A DNA stretch of 64,000 nt from Lentinula raphanica (GCA_027919835.1 JANVFP010000046.1:1-64000); one strand, 5' to 3'; positions 20,806 through 31,640 are shown, numbered from the stretch's first letter. Notes: a model not told the origin generated them from the letters alone. Program-made: numbers and translations.

Positions 20806-21418
20806 TAACTCCTACCTAACTCTACCCTACCCTACCCATCCCTACCCATCCCTACCCATCCCTACCCTACCCTACCCATTCCTACCCTACCCTACACATC
20901 CCTACCCCTACCCTACCCATCCCTACCCATCCCTACCCATCCCTACCCCTACCCTACCCATCCCTACCCTACCCTACCCATCCCTACCCCTACCCTACCC
21001 ATCCCTACCCCTACCCTACCCATCCCTACCCCTACCCTACCCATCCCTACCCCATCCCTACCCCTACCCTACCCATCCCTACCCTACCCTACCCATTCCT
21101 ACCCTACCCTACACATCCCTACCCCTACCCTACCCATCCCTACCCCTACCCTACCCATCCCTACCCCTACCCTACCCCTACCCTACCCTACTCATCCCTA
21201 CCCTACCCTACCCTACCCTACCCATCCCTACCCATCCCTACCCCTACCCTACCCATCCCTACCCATCCCTACCCATCCCTACCCCTACCCTACCCATCCC
21301 TACCCATCCCTACCCATCCCTACCCCTACCCTACCCTACCCTACCCTACCCTACCCTACCCTACCCTACCCTACCCTACCCTACCCTACCCTACCCTACC
21401 CTACCCTACCCTACCCTA
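20806..21418 (+). repeat. CCCTA/TAGGG pentanucleotide array with CCCATC variants
   Basis: About 610 bp made almost wholly of 'ccctaccctacccatcccta' type units, ending in about 75 bp of pure CCCTA pentamers. It differs from the usual fungal telomere repeat (CCCTAA) by one missing base, so it is telomere-like but not a telomere. It stops abruptly about 65 bp before the remnant of the TET/JBP-like gene. Confidence 0.85.
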
Positions 21419-21484
21419 ATTTTTGATTCGACCCCTACTCCAACCCCTACTATCATCTAATAACCCCCCTACCCCCCCTAACCC

Positions 21485-21956
21485 CCTAAGTGGGGAGGAG
21501 AGGATTGAGGCCAGTGAGTGGGAGAGAGGGCCAGGATGGACAGGTGAAGATACACAGGTTGGAAAGAAGTATGCAGAAGACTTTTCAAAGTTGTCTGAGG
21601 AGCAGTTGAGGCAGCTGTGGAATACGGACACCAAGTCAGACACTATCTATGGGAATCCTTGGATTGCTGCCCAAAGGGAAGAATGGCAAGAGCATAGGAA
21701 GAAGATGATGAGTAGCATCCCAATCTGTCATGCAACTGGAGAGACAGAGAAGGTGGACACAAAGCAACACAGTAGTCACCGGAGGATTCTGAGGGATAGT
21801 AGTGAGTATATTCCTTGTTCAGATTGGGATGCAACTGACTATGTGTTAGCCACCCGAGCTGCAAGAAAAAATCCTGAGAGAGACCCTGTGGCCGCAGGCA
21901 AGAAAGCAGAGAAGAAAGAGACAGTGAAAAAGGAGAAGGAAAAGGGTAGGTCATAA
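21485..21956 (+). pseudogene. 3' remnant of a TET/JBP-like dioxygenase gene (module 1)
   Basis: Exons about 21485-21801 and 21850-21956, with a GTGAGT...TTAG intron at the same place as the last intron of the gene at 42794. The protein (WERGPGWTGEDTQVG, RQLWNTDTKSDTIYGN, then ICHATGE, NPERDP and a Lys-rich tail) matches the last quarter of the module-2 protein. The catalytic part is gone: homology stops at about 21485, just after the TAGGG array. Genes B and C downstream are intact. It may be a non-functional leftover or a separately expressed tail. Confidence 0.75.
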
Positions 21957-22374
21957 ATGAGGAATTTGTCATTCAAAGACTGAGATTATTGCAGCAGGGA
22001 ATAAAGGAAAAAGTATAACCAAAACAAAGAATAAAGATACAGGTATATAAATTCATAAACTAGGAAAGCTGCAGAACTGAGATAAATACAGGTCACAAGG
22101 CTGACATGAGTGGAAATGAAGAAGGTGAGCTTACTCTACAGTGGCCTGTTGATATATTCTCATGTTTGTAATCAGACTCGAAGGATGGGAGTGTTGTGGG
22201 TGAGTAACACAGGTGTGCAGGTAGAGGTCTACTCTGCAACTAACATGATTTACAGGAAAAGAAGAAGAGATGTCAGGGGTTCAAGAAATGCCCACAATAA
22301 AGACAGAACACAAGCGAGGTCGGAGTTGTGTCAGGGTATTCTGTGCTCATTGACTGAATGATATATTTAAAGAC
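21957..22374. other. Spacer between TET/JBP-like remnant and gene B
   Basis: AT-rich. It may contain 5' untranslated sequence or small exons of gene B, but no frame is convincing. Confidence 0.35.
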
Positions 22375-24411
22375 ATGCCTTCCCAATATGTTTCGGACAA
22401 TGCATTCCCAGGGGTTACAGCCCAGTCTGAGCCTGGTCTAGGAAATGGATCTTGGAATGCTCCTTCAAAATCATTCGCAAAGTATTTGACAAAAGACCGG
22501 CTTTTGTTCGAGCTTGATGAACGCATTTCTGCCATCAAGGAATATCAACCTAATGCTCCCCTTCCAAAGCTGGGAAGTAGCTGGGAGGAGCTAATGGGCT
22601 ATTATAGCATACTCTCTACCAGAATCAGTTCCTCCGATCTTCAGTCAGTTATCCTGCGACAAGATATTTTGCTGCTCCGAACTCTTATCTGGGGGCAGCT
22701 TGGGACATGGAAAGTGAAGGCATGGGAAAAGCTGCATGAAAATCAGGTCCCAAGCATTGACAGAGGACACTGGTTTGAGTGTCTAGTGGGGGATATACAT
22801 TCCTGGGCTACAGTACAATATCAGGATGCAGAGTTTCCCCCTAATTCCTATCTTCCACCAACAGCCCTTGCTTGGAGAAACGGAGAAACATTCAAGCTGA
22901 AGGTGGGGCGAATCAGGATGAAAGGTGATCCAGTCAAGTTTGCTGTGGATAAGGCAGAAGAGTGGGTGCTCAAGTGGACTGGCCTTGCTCAAGTGGGGAA
23001 GGAAAAGAATCATGCATTGTCTGCATTGTTTATCAGTCTGATAGAACAGTGGCTTGGTCCAGGAGTGCTTTCAGTATACAAGGTATGGAAAGCTGCCCAG
23101 AGTGTAGGGCACTGGGTGCTTGGGAAGCGAGCTGGGCAGATGGCAACATTTGGGGATGTTCACATTGCTGTACAGGAAATGCAGAATGAGGTGATGAATG
23201 ACAGCGAAATTGCAGATATATGTACAGACCTTCACAACAAGGCCTGGGAGGTGCGAACAGAGGGGGAGAAGGAACGATTTTTGGTGTTTGACCATCTTCT
23301 CAAGTCAAATGTATTGACTTTCAAGGAATGTCCTCTGGTGCATTCTTCTTTGGTTAGCCCGGGTGCTGTTCTGGAACCCACCATTGAAGCCTCATCTGCC
23401 CAGGATCCTGTACTATCTTCCCATCCAGATGATTCACTGTCATCTCTCAACCCTCCTCCTGCGAATGATTCTCTATCGGAACGACGTCTGGATGAGCTGG
23501 TAGACCAGGTATACCTATGTCTGCAGCTCACTGGAGACAATCTCTCCCATGTGGCAAATCTCCCTAAGCCTCCTCCAAAGTCTGCATCAGAAAGTGAACG
23601 GAGGATACATAGGTTCCTCAGTGATGTTGCTCAAAATGCCAACCAGCGTCTGCCATTTCGGGAACTAGGAGAATCTCGATTCCATGTCCTTCATGCCAAG
23701 GAAAATCCCTACACACCCAAGAATCTCCGAACCGCATCTGGTTTCTTCTCTGCACTCATGGTCCGAAGTATCCATCATGGGACCCAGTTTCTCTTGGACC
23801 ATACACCATTCTACCGGGACTATGAGGATTGGAAAAAAGTATACAACAAGGCACAAGAGGAGCATCCCGGTGATAAAAAGTATTTTTGCGATCCAGCTGC
23901 GTATGGACAACACTGTGGACCTTGTCGGGATCCAGAAAATGCGGAGAGCTACTGGGCAAGTGCCAATAATCAGGAATACAACCAGTGGCTATTGGATCCA
24001 GATAGGTTTGGTGCTCAGAAGAATTTTCTACTTTCTGTGGTCAAAGTTCTGTCTGGTAAAGGATTTTATGGCATTGGGAATTTAACAGCTTTTCAGATTG
24101 CAGTGGACTATATGAGGGCAGGTGCTTTTGAAGCAACTTTGAAGGAATTTGCAGAAACGTTGATATGGGTGAATGCTGGAGCAGTAAAAGGATTGGTTAG
24201 GTTGGGTTATTTGAAGGACAAGAAGGGTAAACAGAACGCTAATGATGTAGAGGTGGCGTTTGAACAGGTCTTGAATAAGCTTAGGGCCAAATGGGATGAG
24301 AAGCGGGGAGGAAAAGGGACATCTATTGATATGATTGATGTAGAACATTGGCTATGTAAGACATCGCCAAAGAGGTTGGGCCGAAGCTCTTACTATGCTA
24401 TTTACGAGTAG
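22375..24411 (+). CDS. Gene B of module 1: putative ADDT/HMUDK-helical-like DNA modification protein (678 aa)
   Basis: A single long exon from ATG 22375, intact. The N-terminal 330 residues are helical with no recognised motif. A linker (about 330-380) is Ser/Pro-rich. The C-terminal half carries ENPYTPKNLRTASGFFSALM (about 443-462), GFYGIGNLTAFQIAVDYMRA (about 563-582) and WVNAGAVKGLVRLGYL. The G-x-G-x-x-TAxQIAxDY and AGxxKGLxRLG pair resembles the helical domain of 5-hmdU DNA kinases and alpha-glutamyl/putrescinyl-thymine pyrophosphorylases, which are related to HhH DNA glycosylases. In phages these act on hydroxymethylated pyrimidines made before them. This assignment is by eye and needs a profile search. 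The stop lies 9 bp from the stop of convergent gene C. The copy at 45767-47709 matches over nearly its whole length. Confidence 0.7.
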   Translation: MPSQYVSDNAFPGVTAQSEPGLGNGSWNAPSKSFAKYLTKDRLLFELDERISAIKEYQPNAPLPKLGSSWEELMGYYSILSTRISSSDLQSVILRQDILLLRTLIWGQLGTWKVKAWEKLHENQVPSIDRGHWFECLVGDIHSWATVQYQDAEFPPNSYLPPTALAWRNGETFKLKVGRIRMKGDPVKFAVDKAEEWVLKWTGLAQVGKEKNHALSALFISLIEQWLGPGVLSVYKVWKAAQSVGHWVLGKRAGQMATFGDVHIAVQEMQNEVMNDSEIADICTDLHNKAWEVRTEGEKERFLVFDHLLKSNVLTFKECPLVHSSLVSPGAVLEPTIEASSAQDPVLSSHPDDSLSSLNPPPANDSLSERRLDELVDQVYLCLQLTGDNLSHVANLPKPPPKSASESERRIHRFLSDVAQNANQRLPFRELGESRFHVLHAKENPYTPKNLRTASGFFSALMVRSIHHGTQFLLDHTPFYRDYEDWKKVYNKAQEEHPGDKKYFCDPAAYGQHCGPCRDPENAESYWASANNQEYNQWLLDPDRFGAQKNFLLSVVKVLSGKGFYGIGNLTAFQIAVDYMRAGAFEATLKEFAETLIWVNAGAVKGLVRLGYLKDKKGKQNANDVEVAFEQVLNKLRAKWDEKRGGKGTSIDMIDVEHWLCKTSPKRLGRSSYYAIYE

Positions 24412-24420
24412 AGTACAAAT

Positions 24421-25800
24421 TTAGTCATTGTTGCCATTTTCAGAACCATTGTCATCCTGCTCGGGTGGTAGATTCCAGGTCAAGTTTTGGTCCAGAAAGT
24501 CTTCAACATAGGCTTTGACTGTTCTGCCACCCAGACATTCAACAACAGAGAGTAGGAATCGGCGGTGATTCCAGTATCGGGCTTGGCCAATGTCTTCATC
24601 TTGCAAGCCAAAGTCAAGTACTTCAGAACGGACACGATCGTACCAAAGCTTGGATTGGCGGGGATAGCCTTGTTTGGTAAGGGTAAGCCAGGTGGGGTCC
24701 AGAAGTACAGTAGGGCCAAACTGAGTAGTACATAAGTGGACGACTGTATAGAGAATAAATGGGACGTACCAGCTCAAAAAAGCGATGAAGGTGTCGCCGC
24801 CGAACAATAACTTTGTCGTGTTTTTTTGAAAACCGCCGGTAAAGTCTATTGCGGAGTTTATCTTTCTTTGTGCTGGGGAACAGGCTTCGCTCAATTAGAC
24901 TGAGTTCAGTCGCATAAAAGTGGGAGGCCAGTGTTTTACGGAAGTCCTTTCGCCATTCACCAGCTTCACCAGCCCAGTCCTTGACAAACTCGATAGCTTC
25001 AATATTGTTGATGACCACATTGATCCAGGCGTGAACACAGTGGGAGCTACATGGGTTGTATAAGAGCTTTTCGCGCTCAAAGAGTCGTTGATCACGGAGC
25101 GGGAGATTGTGGAATGTGGAAACATGTTGAGTGTGGCGTTGAATGGAAACTGTTGCAAGTTGGAGGTCGTGAAGGTCAAAGGCTTGTACCTGCAAAAGGT
25201 TGATGAGTTATAACATATTGCAGAGCTATCAACGTACAATATCATCCAATGAGACTTGGCGGTAACCAATGAGCATTCGTCGAAACGCCTCCTTCTCCTT
25301 TTGAATAGTGGAACCCCGGTGTTCGCCTTGCTCTACCATAGTACGAAAGTCTTGAAGGCTGAACCAAAGCTCGGGATCATTTGCTTCTGCCAAGAGTTCT
25401 TCAATATCGGCTTGAATTTGTTCATTGATGTCAGGCGGAGGGTTGTTCTCATCATCAGTTGAGGAAGCTGATTGAGGGTCTTCATCTAGGAGAAGATTAT
25501 CTAGCAATAGGAGTTGACACAGGGACATGATGTGTGTAGATCATAAGAGTACATACCCCAGTGTCCATTGCCAAGGTGAAGGTCAAGAGATTGACCATTG
25601 GAATCCATAGTTGATTGAGCCATGCCCATGACAAGACTGAGAACCTGCCCAGAAGCTTGTTGCGCAGTACGAAGCATATTGTTGAATGTTTCCCGAGTTT
25701 CTTGAGAGGCACTTGGAGAAGGAGGATGAATGGCAGCGACTGAGGTATAAATTTCACGAGCAAGATGGGAAACGGCTTGCATATCTTCTTTAGAACTCAT
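24421..25800 (-). CDS. Gene C of module 1: conserved unrecognised helical protein (408 aa)
   Basis: Four exons on the minus strand: 25800-25557, 25500-25238, 25189-24770 and 24720-24421. All phases agree, giving 408 aa. I do not recognise the family. The N-terminal 80 residues are helical (QQASGQVLSLVMGMAQ). An acidic linker follows (DDENNPPPDINEQ), then a long helical middle (DLHDLQLATVSIQRHTQHVS, NNIEAIEFVKDWAG, KKHDKVIVRRR) and a conserved tail (KQGYPRQSKLWYDRVR, RYWNHRRFLLSVVECLGG). Every exon boundary is shared with the gene at 47751-49117. It is convergent with gene B in both modules, so it is probably a partner in the same process. Two copies of a perfect palindrome lie 22 and 105 bp upstream of its start. 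Confidence 0.75.
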
Positions 25801-25821
25801 GGTGGTCAGAGATAAAGGATT

Positions 25822-25836
25822 GCCGGAAAATCCGGC
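25822..25836. promoter_or_regulatory. Palindrome GCCGGAAAATCCGGC upstream of gene C (module 1)
   Basis: A 6-bp inverted repeat around AAA, about 22 bp before the ATG of gene C (minus strand). The same palindrome recurs at 25905-25919 and before gene C of module 2. It is probably an operator-like site for a dimeric protein; function is inferred from position. Confidence 0.5.
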
Positions 25837-25904
25837 TCATAATATAAGGGTATGACAAACACATGGAAAAAGATTGAATGATGTCATGTAAATCTGACAG
25901 CAGT

Positions 25905-25919
25905 GCCGGAAAATCCGGC
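25905..25919. promoter_or_regulatory. Second GCCGGAAAATCCGGC palindrome (module 1)
   Basis: Identical to the site at 25822-25836 and 83 bp further upstream of gene C. Two identical copies close to one start strengthen the case for a regulatory site. Confidence 0.5.
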
Positions 25920-25969
25920 CATATTGGCACTTATTGGCAATGGGGGATCTCACGAGAAGTATTCCAGCC

Positions 25970-26100
25970 ATTGTTATACTATCCCAGGGGTATCTCGGCA
26001 ACTGCATATCTGCAGAAGAGTATCTCGGCAACTGTAAATCTGTGAAGGGGTATCTCGGCAACTGTAATGCTGCCGAGGGGAACCTCGGCATTTCCCGGGT
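25970..26100 (+). repeat. About 30-bp minisatellite, four copies
   Basis: The unit 'ggggtatctcggcaactg' plus about 12 variable bases (catatctgcaga, taaatctgtgaa, taatgctgccga) occurs about four times, with a degenerate flanking unit. On the minus strand it reads as repeated LPRYP. It lies in the upstream region of gene C. Confidence 0.6.
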
Positions 26101-28164
26101 TGCAAAAAAATAGGGGACATCGCCACATCTCTTGAGGTCCATGGAAGGGAAGCAAATGGAATGGGCTGGGGATCAGAGTTTAAGAACTATCAGGATGAGT
26201 ATTGTGAATAGACAAGAGGCACATAGACTGTGGACACTGATTCACAGATGGATGTAATGAGCCTAAGCAGTGAGAGCTAGATGCGGGAGAATGCAAGTAC
26301 TGTGTGAGGGTGATGTTGCTGAATTAGGGATGTAACATAGTCAGAGCCAAGGCACAGGTGAAGGTGTATACCTGTCAAGGAGAGAGAGGAGATCAAGGCA
26401 GGGCTTAGAGTAAATAGGGGCCATATAAATACTGAGGCATGGGGTGAGCAGTTGTGGGTGAATCCTTTTAAAATATAGGCAAAAGATGCAGCTAGAACCC
26501 AGAACAACAGGTGAGTCAGGTCAGCTTGGCAACAGGAGCTGGAAATCCTAGGATTCAGGGTAAATAAAAATATGAAGAATTTTTATAAATATTGAGAATA
26601 GAAATGAATCCAACGGATATGAGGACTCGACTACTTGGAAAGAGTTGACGGGGGGGCCTTTTTACACCTACTGTGAAAGCTATAGAGTCAATGGACAAGT
26701 TGAAACTGAGATTCAGGTCAATGTTGACCCGTTTGGGACCTGGAGCTGTCGTGCACGCAAACGGGGTTATTGCGACTCGGACTATTGGAGCAGTATGAAG
26801 AGGAAGGTCAGCAGGACTTGTGTGCCAAATATCAGAAGGTTTAGACAAGTGGATGTAGAGATTCAGCAGGGACAATTTTAATACGGAGGAATTTAGGGCT
26901 AAATTCCCAGGCCCATATATATAGGGTTATATAATCACTGGGATCCTGTGCCTGACTAAGAGTCTAGACCTTCTGGCTTATGTAAACCTGTCAAATTACA
27001 TATATAAAGGCCACTAATTTCCACAAATCCCCCCTTCTTTTTTACCACATCCCTCTCTATCAATCTACTATGTTTTCCTTTGATATCTATCATATTCCTT
27101 TTAAATTCAAGTCAAGCATATGAGTCTGGACCTTTGAGGTTGCCAACTATTATGAAACAGTTTTAAAACATGTTTAGGTGAGCAATATATCTAGTCTTCT
27201 TCAGGTCTTTTTACTGAATTAAGCCTTCCTCACTCCTAATTCAAATATTATAGCTTTGAGACCATGAAGCATATAGAATACTCACCAAGTACTGACTAAT
27301 AAGCATTATTGCTTATTTCAACAGATATATAATAGATTGCATTGGAATAGTGATAGTAAAGGCACTACTTCACCAATATTTACACTTGTGAGTGGTTCAC
27401 TGATTTGCTTTATCAATGTAACTACATTAAGAGCTGTTTCCTCATAATTTAATATACATTGATTGACATAGATTTATGCAGGATCCAAGCTAACTAATAG
27501 GTACTCAACATCACCAGTTCAACCAGGATAGAAATTAAATACCCCATAGTGTGAACCACTAGTTTAGACAGATAAGTCATAGATAACATAGAAGTGGTGA
27601 CATAAAAACCACTAGATTATTAACTGTAACATCTATAGGTCATTTACCACCACTTTTACCACCACTTTTGCCACCAGTTTATGGACAGTAACACCTGTAG
27701 GCCATTTACCACCACTTTTGACACCACATTTGCCACCAGTTTATGACCTGGAGCACTAGGTTCAGCAATTGGTGATTATTTGTGAGTGAAATAAGCTGAA
27801 TTAAGAGAAAGGTGCTACTAATTTGGGTCACTTGACACAAGATGGAATAAAACTGGGGGTCTGAGCCTTTTGCCCCCAGTTTGGAGACTTTTAGCTTTTA
27901 TTTCTAAACTGGTGGTTTTGAACCTGTTTTTTTGACCACTTTTTGACCACAGGCTTGATTTTGAGGGCCTGATTGAATTAAAGTGGCGCCACATTGGGGG
28001 ATAAGATATATAGCACCACCACCTTCTCCTCCACAACCTTCTTCTCCTCTTTCACCTCCACCCCCCTCACCTGCACCCCCCTCACCTGATCATCCTCCTT
28101 TTGTAAGTTTCAATCTATCATTGTTTTTGTTATATTAGTTATCTAAAGATTGTTTCAGTATGTC
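26101..28164. other. AT-rich intergenic region with a small tandem repeat
   Basis: No gene is supported. A block of about 72 bp ('accaccacttttgccaccag' and neighbours) is present twice at about 27625-27745. A 5'-untranslated intron for the next gene is possible (GTAAGT at about 28102 to CAG at about 28159). Confidence 0.4.
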
Positions 28165-29297
28165 ATGATCCCAGACGATAGTCCAGGATCAGATGTATTG
28201 AAAGGCAGATTTGAAAGCACCACCAGCAAACAGTATTCTAAATTTGAACTAACTCCAAGATGGACTGGGAAAGCTTCATTTACAGTCACTAAAGGATCAT
28301 AGTGAGTTGATATTGTTATAATAACTGCTTGATGTGCTAACTTCGATAATTAGTATTGCTGTGGCTTCTACGGGCCTCAATAATACTCCTGTTGATGTTG
28401 ACAATGATTTGTCCAAAATGTGGATAGCCGAAGTACTTAGGATCAGAAAAACAGCAGCAAAGGCTGTTATTCTTGAGATCCGGTACTTCCGTAGATGGAC
28501 AGAAAATGAAGAGTGAGTTTTAGTTCAAATTTTTATAAATAAAAGATAGTGACTGTGCTCCAATTAGAATGATTACTTACCCAGTGAAGACTGCCCAAAA
28601 GCTTCAACATGCTGCAGGAGAGAATGAAGTGTTACATACTGGATGGGATGTGGGATATATCCTCAGTACAGATGTCTTTTGTGAGTGATTTTGCTATTCA
28701 AATATTCCATAAATCTGACAGTCTTTTCAAGCTTTGGTGAACCTGATCAATATCGACTTTGACGAAACCAGTGGCCATCAACCTATTCCCTATGACACAT
28801 TCTTCTTTCGACATCAGCTTACCTTACACGAATCAACCAAAAGTGGCCAGGCTCCTTGGCATACTAGAGTGATCGTCACCAAGGACAACAAGAAATCACA
28901 ATTCTATCATCCCAATCAAGACGCTCAGTATCTCTGTCCTACCTGTTCTCGCTGGGTTACCTTCAACATTGGAGGTGATCAGTTCAAAGAGGAAACCTTT
29001 CAGCCCCTTGACGATTACTTCGTTGACTCCCCAATTCCTGTTCTGCGAGGTGGTGGGTGGCTGTCTGTATTGAAGACGGTTTGGGAAGGAGTTGATAGGT
29101 TGTATGGGTCTGAGGCAGCTAGAAGTTGGCTTCTAGCTGGCTCTGAATATGGATGGAATGATCACCATCTTGAAACTGATCAAGCCAAGGCTGCTGCTAC
29201 TTTTATGGTTAACCTCTACAATCATTTGAAGGATCCTAACTTAGTAGTTCATTGCAAGGTGGGAGCAGGCAGAAAGAGGAAGAGGGGGGGCAACTAG
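28165..29297 (+). CDS. BAH-like domain protein, diverged third member (324 aa)
   Basis: Four exons join in one frame: 28165-28301, 28354-28512, 28568-28680 and 28732-29297, with short GTGAGT introns. Residues about 45-135 fit a BAH domain: DLSKMWIAEVLRIRKTAAKA, VILEIRYFRRW, then GENEVLHTGWDVGYILST, the usual '(G)ENEL...D' ending. A Cys pair (CPTC) follows, then a C-terminal stretch with VLRGGGWLSVLK and SWLLAGSEYGWNDHH. That stretch echoes the RGLGWE...GWLVTGSHF domain of the genes at 1451 and 9980. The order is the same as in those two, so I treat it as a shorter, diverged relative without the acidic linker. It ends with a basic RKRKRGG tail. It lies 2.4 kb beyond gene C of module 1. Confidence 0.7.
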
Positions 29298-29887
29298 GCT
29301 AATAATTGGCAATCTTGGTATATAAATGAAGTGAACTAATTGTATATAGAATATAGCTCAAGATAGATAGTCATATCAGTACATAAATGAAGAAAGCTAA
29401 TTGTATATAGAATATTGCTCAAGATAGATAGCATAGGTTAAAAAAATTATCCTTGGGACCATAGCTTTTAAGACTTAATTCAAATAGTTTGAGCACTTAA
29501 AATACTCTTCCTAAGTGAAATTGCACTATGTTCATAAATTTGAACAATATTCATGGAAAAATAACATATGATTGCAAGTGATATCATGTGATCAAAAAAC
29601 TCGGACTGATCAAGTGATTAATTTCCCACAGTTGATATATCATGTGATCAAAAACTTCGGACTATAAAAAGCATCAATTCTTGTGGCTGTGTGATATTTC
29701 TCTCTTAAACTCATACCACCACCATCTTCTCCTCACTACTATTTCCTATTCACTCTTACCTTTTGCTCACTACCATCTCCTACTCACTATCACCTCCTGC
29801 TCATCACCATCACCATCACCTACTCACTATCACCTCCTGCTCATCACCACTACCTGGTTACTACCATCTCCTGCTTTTATTTGTTGC
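29298..29887. other. AT-rich spacer with imperfect repeats
   Basis: Contains 'tatatagaatat(a/t)gctcaagat' twice (about 29343 and 29404) and 'tcatgtgatcaaaaa(c/a)' twice (about 29584 and 29640). A (CACTATCACCTCCTGCTCAT)-type degenerate microsatellite at about 29740-29870 precedes the next gene. Confidence 0.4.
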
Positions 29888-30635
29888 ATGTCCAAGTTGG
29901 AAAACAAAGTAAGTACAGATATTATTCAAGAGTATTGATCAAATTATAATGAATATGAGTTAGACCACCATACTTGCAGATGATGCACCTGACAGGGAGG
30001 TTTTTAGCCGACTCCAGCATGCCGTCAATGCTCTTCCCTGTGATAATCGACCTTTTGTATGGCCTCGCTATCTTGCAGGCAAAGATGCTACCCAGATCAA
30101 CTCCTGGTTTGCCCATGACCCTCCATTGCTGGAATACTACAGTTACCCTTCACGTTATACCAGTGATGTGAGGGGTGTTACAAGCAATGTCCGGATTCTT
30201 CTTGTCACCTTTCTACCCCAAGGCTGGATCCGAAGCAATCAGTTTGATGAATCTGGGGTGCTGAAATGGAAAACGGCAGTGTGGCATGTGAAAGCTGTTG
30301 CTTTGATCAAGCCCAAGCTGGAAGCACCAAAGACAGAGAAAACTCGGATCCTTGTCTTTGATGTAGATGGTCAAGATGATGGAGATGTTGACATTACCAC
30401 TATCCAACGACGTCGTGTCACTGATGTCTATCTTCACGAACTTCTCTATAAGCGCTTGGGAATGGGACGAAGCAATGAGATGTGGACCAATTATAAACAT
30501 GACTTGAGAGGTGAAGGACTGTGTTTGAATACATCTGTAGAAAAGGCCAAGGAATGGATCAAGCATGGTGATCTTCCATGGCAAGGAGATGATGATCCTA
30601 GAGTTATTAGAATGTTCAAAGTAATTAGACAATAG
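29888..30635 (+). CDS. Unrecognised 226-aa protein
   Basis: A tiny first exon (29888-29912, MSKLENKV) and a long second exon (29980-30635) give 226 aa. I used the GTACAG donor because it restores phase; the adjacent GTAAGT donor would not. The protein is compact and looks real: REVFSRLQHAVNALP, RPFVWPRYLAG, then RILVFDVDGQDDGDVD, RRRVTDVYLHELLYKRLGM. No family is recognised. The acidic FDVDGQDDGDVD segment could bind metal but has no clear match. It lies 590 bp after the third BAH-like gene, in the same orientation. Confidence 0.65.
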
Positions 30636-31199
30636 ATTACTAGACTATTCTCAATCATGTAGAGTCAAAATCTGCGTTTTAAAATTTTCAATGACTAAAC
30701 GAAACCTAACAACATAGGATGACACTTGTATATATAAATCTATATTAAAGTTAACAGTATTTAGGTGATGGTAGTTTATTTTTTCAAAATTGATCCTATT
30801 CTATGAAAATTTAGTAAAAAATGAAAGAAATAGACTAAAAATACTCTCATCAATCAAAGCTACCTCATTGGCTCTAAAAACGCGAAATAAAAACGAAAAC
30901 CAGACACTTTTGACCACTAATGTTGCTCAAAACTATGCTACATTGAGTATAAATGATATAGATATTGTTTTCATTATATTTCATACTGTTAATGATGTAG
31001 AATAACTTATATTATGTAGTAATGACTGGTTTAATATATATATATTAGCATTGATAGAGTTATATTGAGGTAAATATCAAAGTTGACATTGAAATTGTCA
31101 AAACTACATTGAGAGAACATGAGTATTGATATTGAAGCTGACTTGACTGGTTTCAGATCACTGTAACTAGTGTAAGGTTTATATAACTAGTTTACAGCC
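30636..31199. other. Very AT-rich intergenic DNA
   Basis: No gene is supported. Confidence 0.35.
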
Positions 31200-31640
31200 A
31201 ATATAGCCAGTTTGAGATTGACATTGGTAGTTAGAGCTCAATATTGAGGTCAACATTGATATTAGCATTAAGGTGGACATTGGTAGTTGACGGTCAACAT
31301 GGATAGTTTGAGATTGACATTGTGGTTGACATTGAGGTCCATATTGTGGGTTCAAGGTCTATGTTGGTGGTTACAGGTCGACATTGGTAGTTACAGGTCG
31401 ACATTGGTTGTTAGAGGTCGACATTGGTAGCTAGTGGTTGACATTGGTCATTAGAGGTCGACATTGAGGTCGACATTGGTAGTTAGAGGTCAACATTGAG
31501 GTCGACATTGGTAGCTAGCGGTCGACATTGGTCATTAAAGGTCGACATTGAGGTCGACATTGGTAGTTAGAGGTCGATATTGAGGTCGACATTGTCAGTT
31601 TGAGGTCAACACTAGTGGTTAAAGGTCGACCTATGTAATT
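31200..31640 (+). repeat. GTCGACATTG minisatellite
   Basis: A higher-order array of 'ggtcgacattg' with spacers 'gtagttaga', 'agg' and 'gtcattaga'; roughly 18 copies of the 10-11 bp core are visible, degenerating at the left end (gttgacattg). Each core carries the palindrome GTCGAC. Confidence 0.65.

Noticed and set aside
20806..21418. True chromosome end (telomere)
   Set aside because: Sequence continues on both sides for tens of kilobases and the unit is TAGGG with many variants, not clean TTAGGG.
22375..24411. KDZ-type transposase (often linked to fungal TET/JBP genes) as identity of gene B
   Set aside because: No RNase H-like DDE pattern or KDZ zinc motifs are visible; the helical GxGxxTAxQIAxDY pattern fits a DNA modification domain better.
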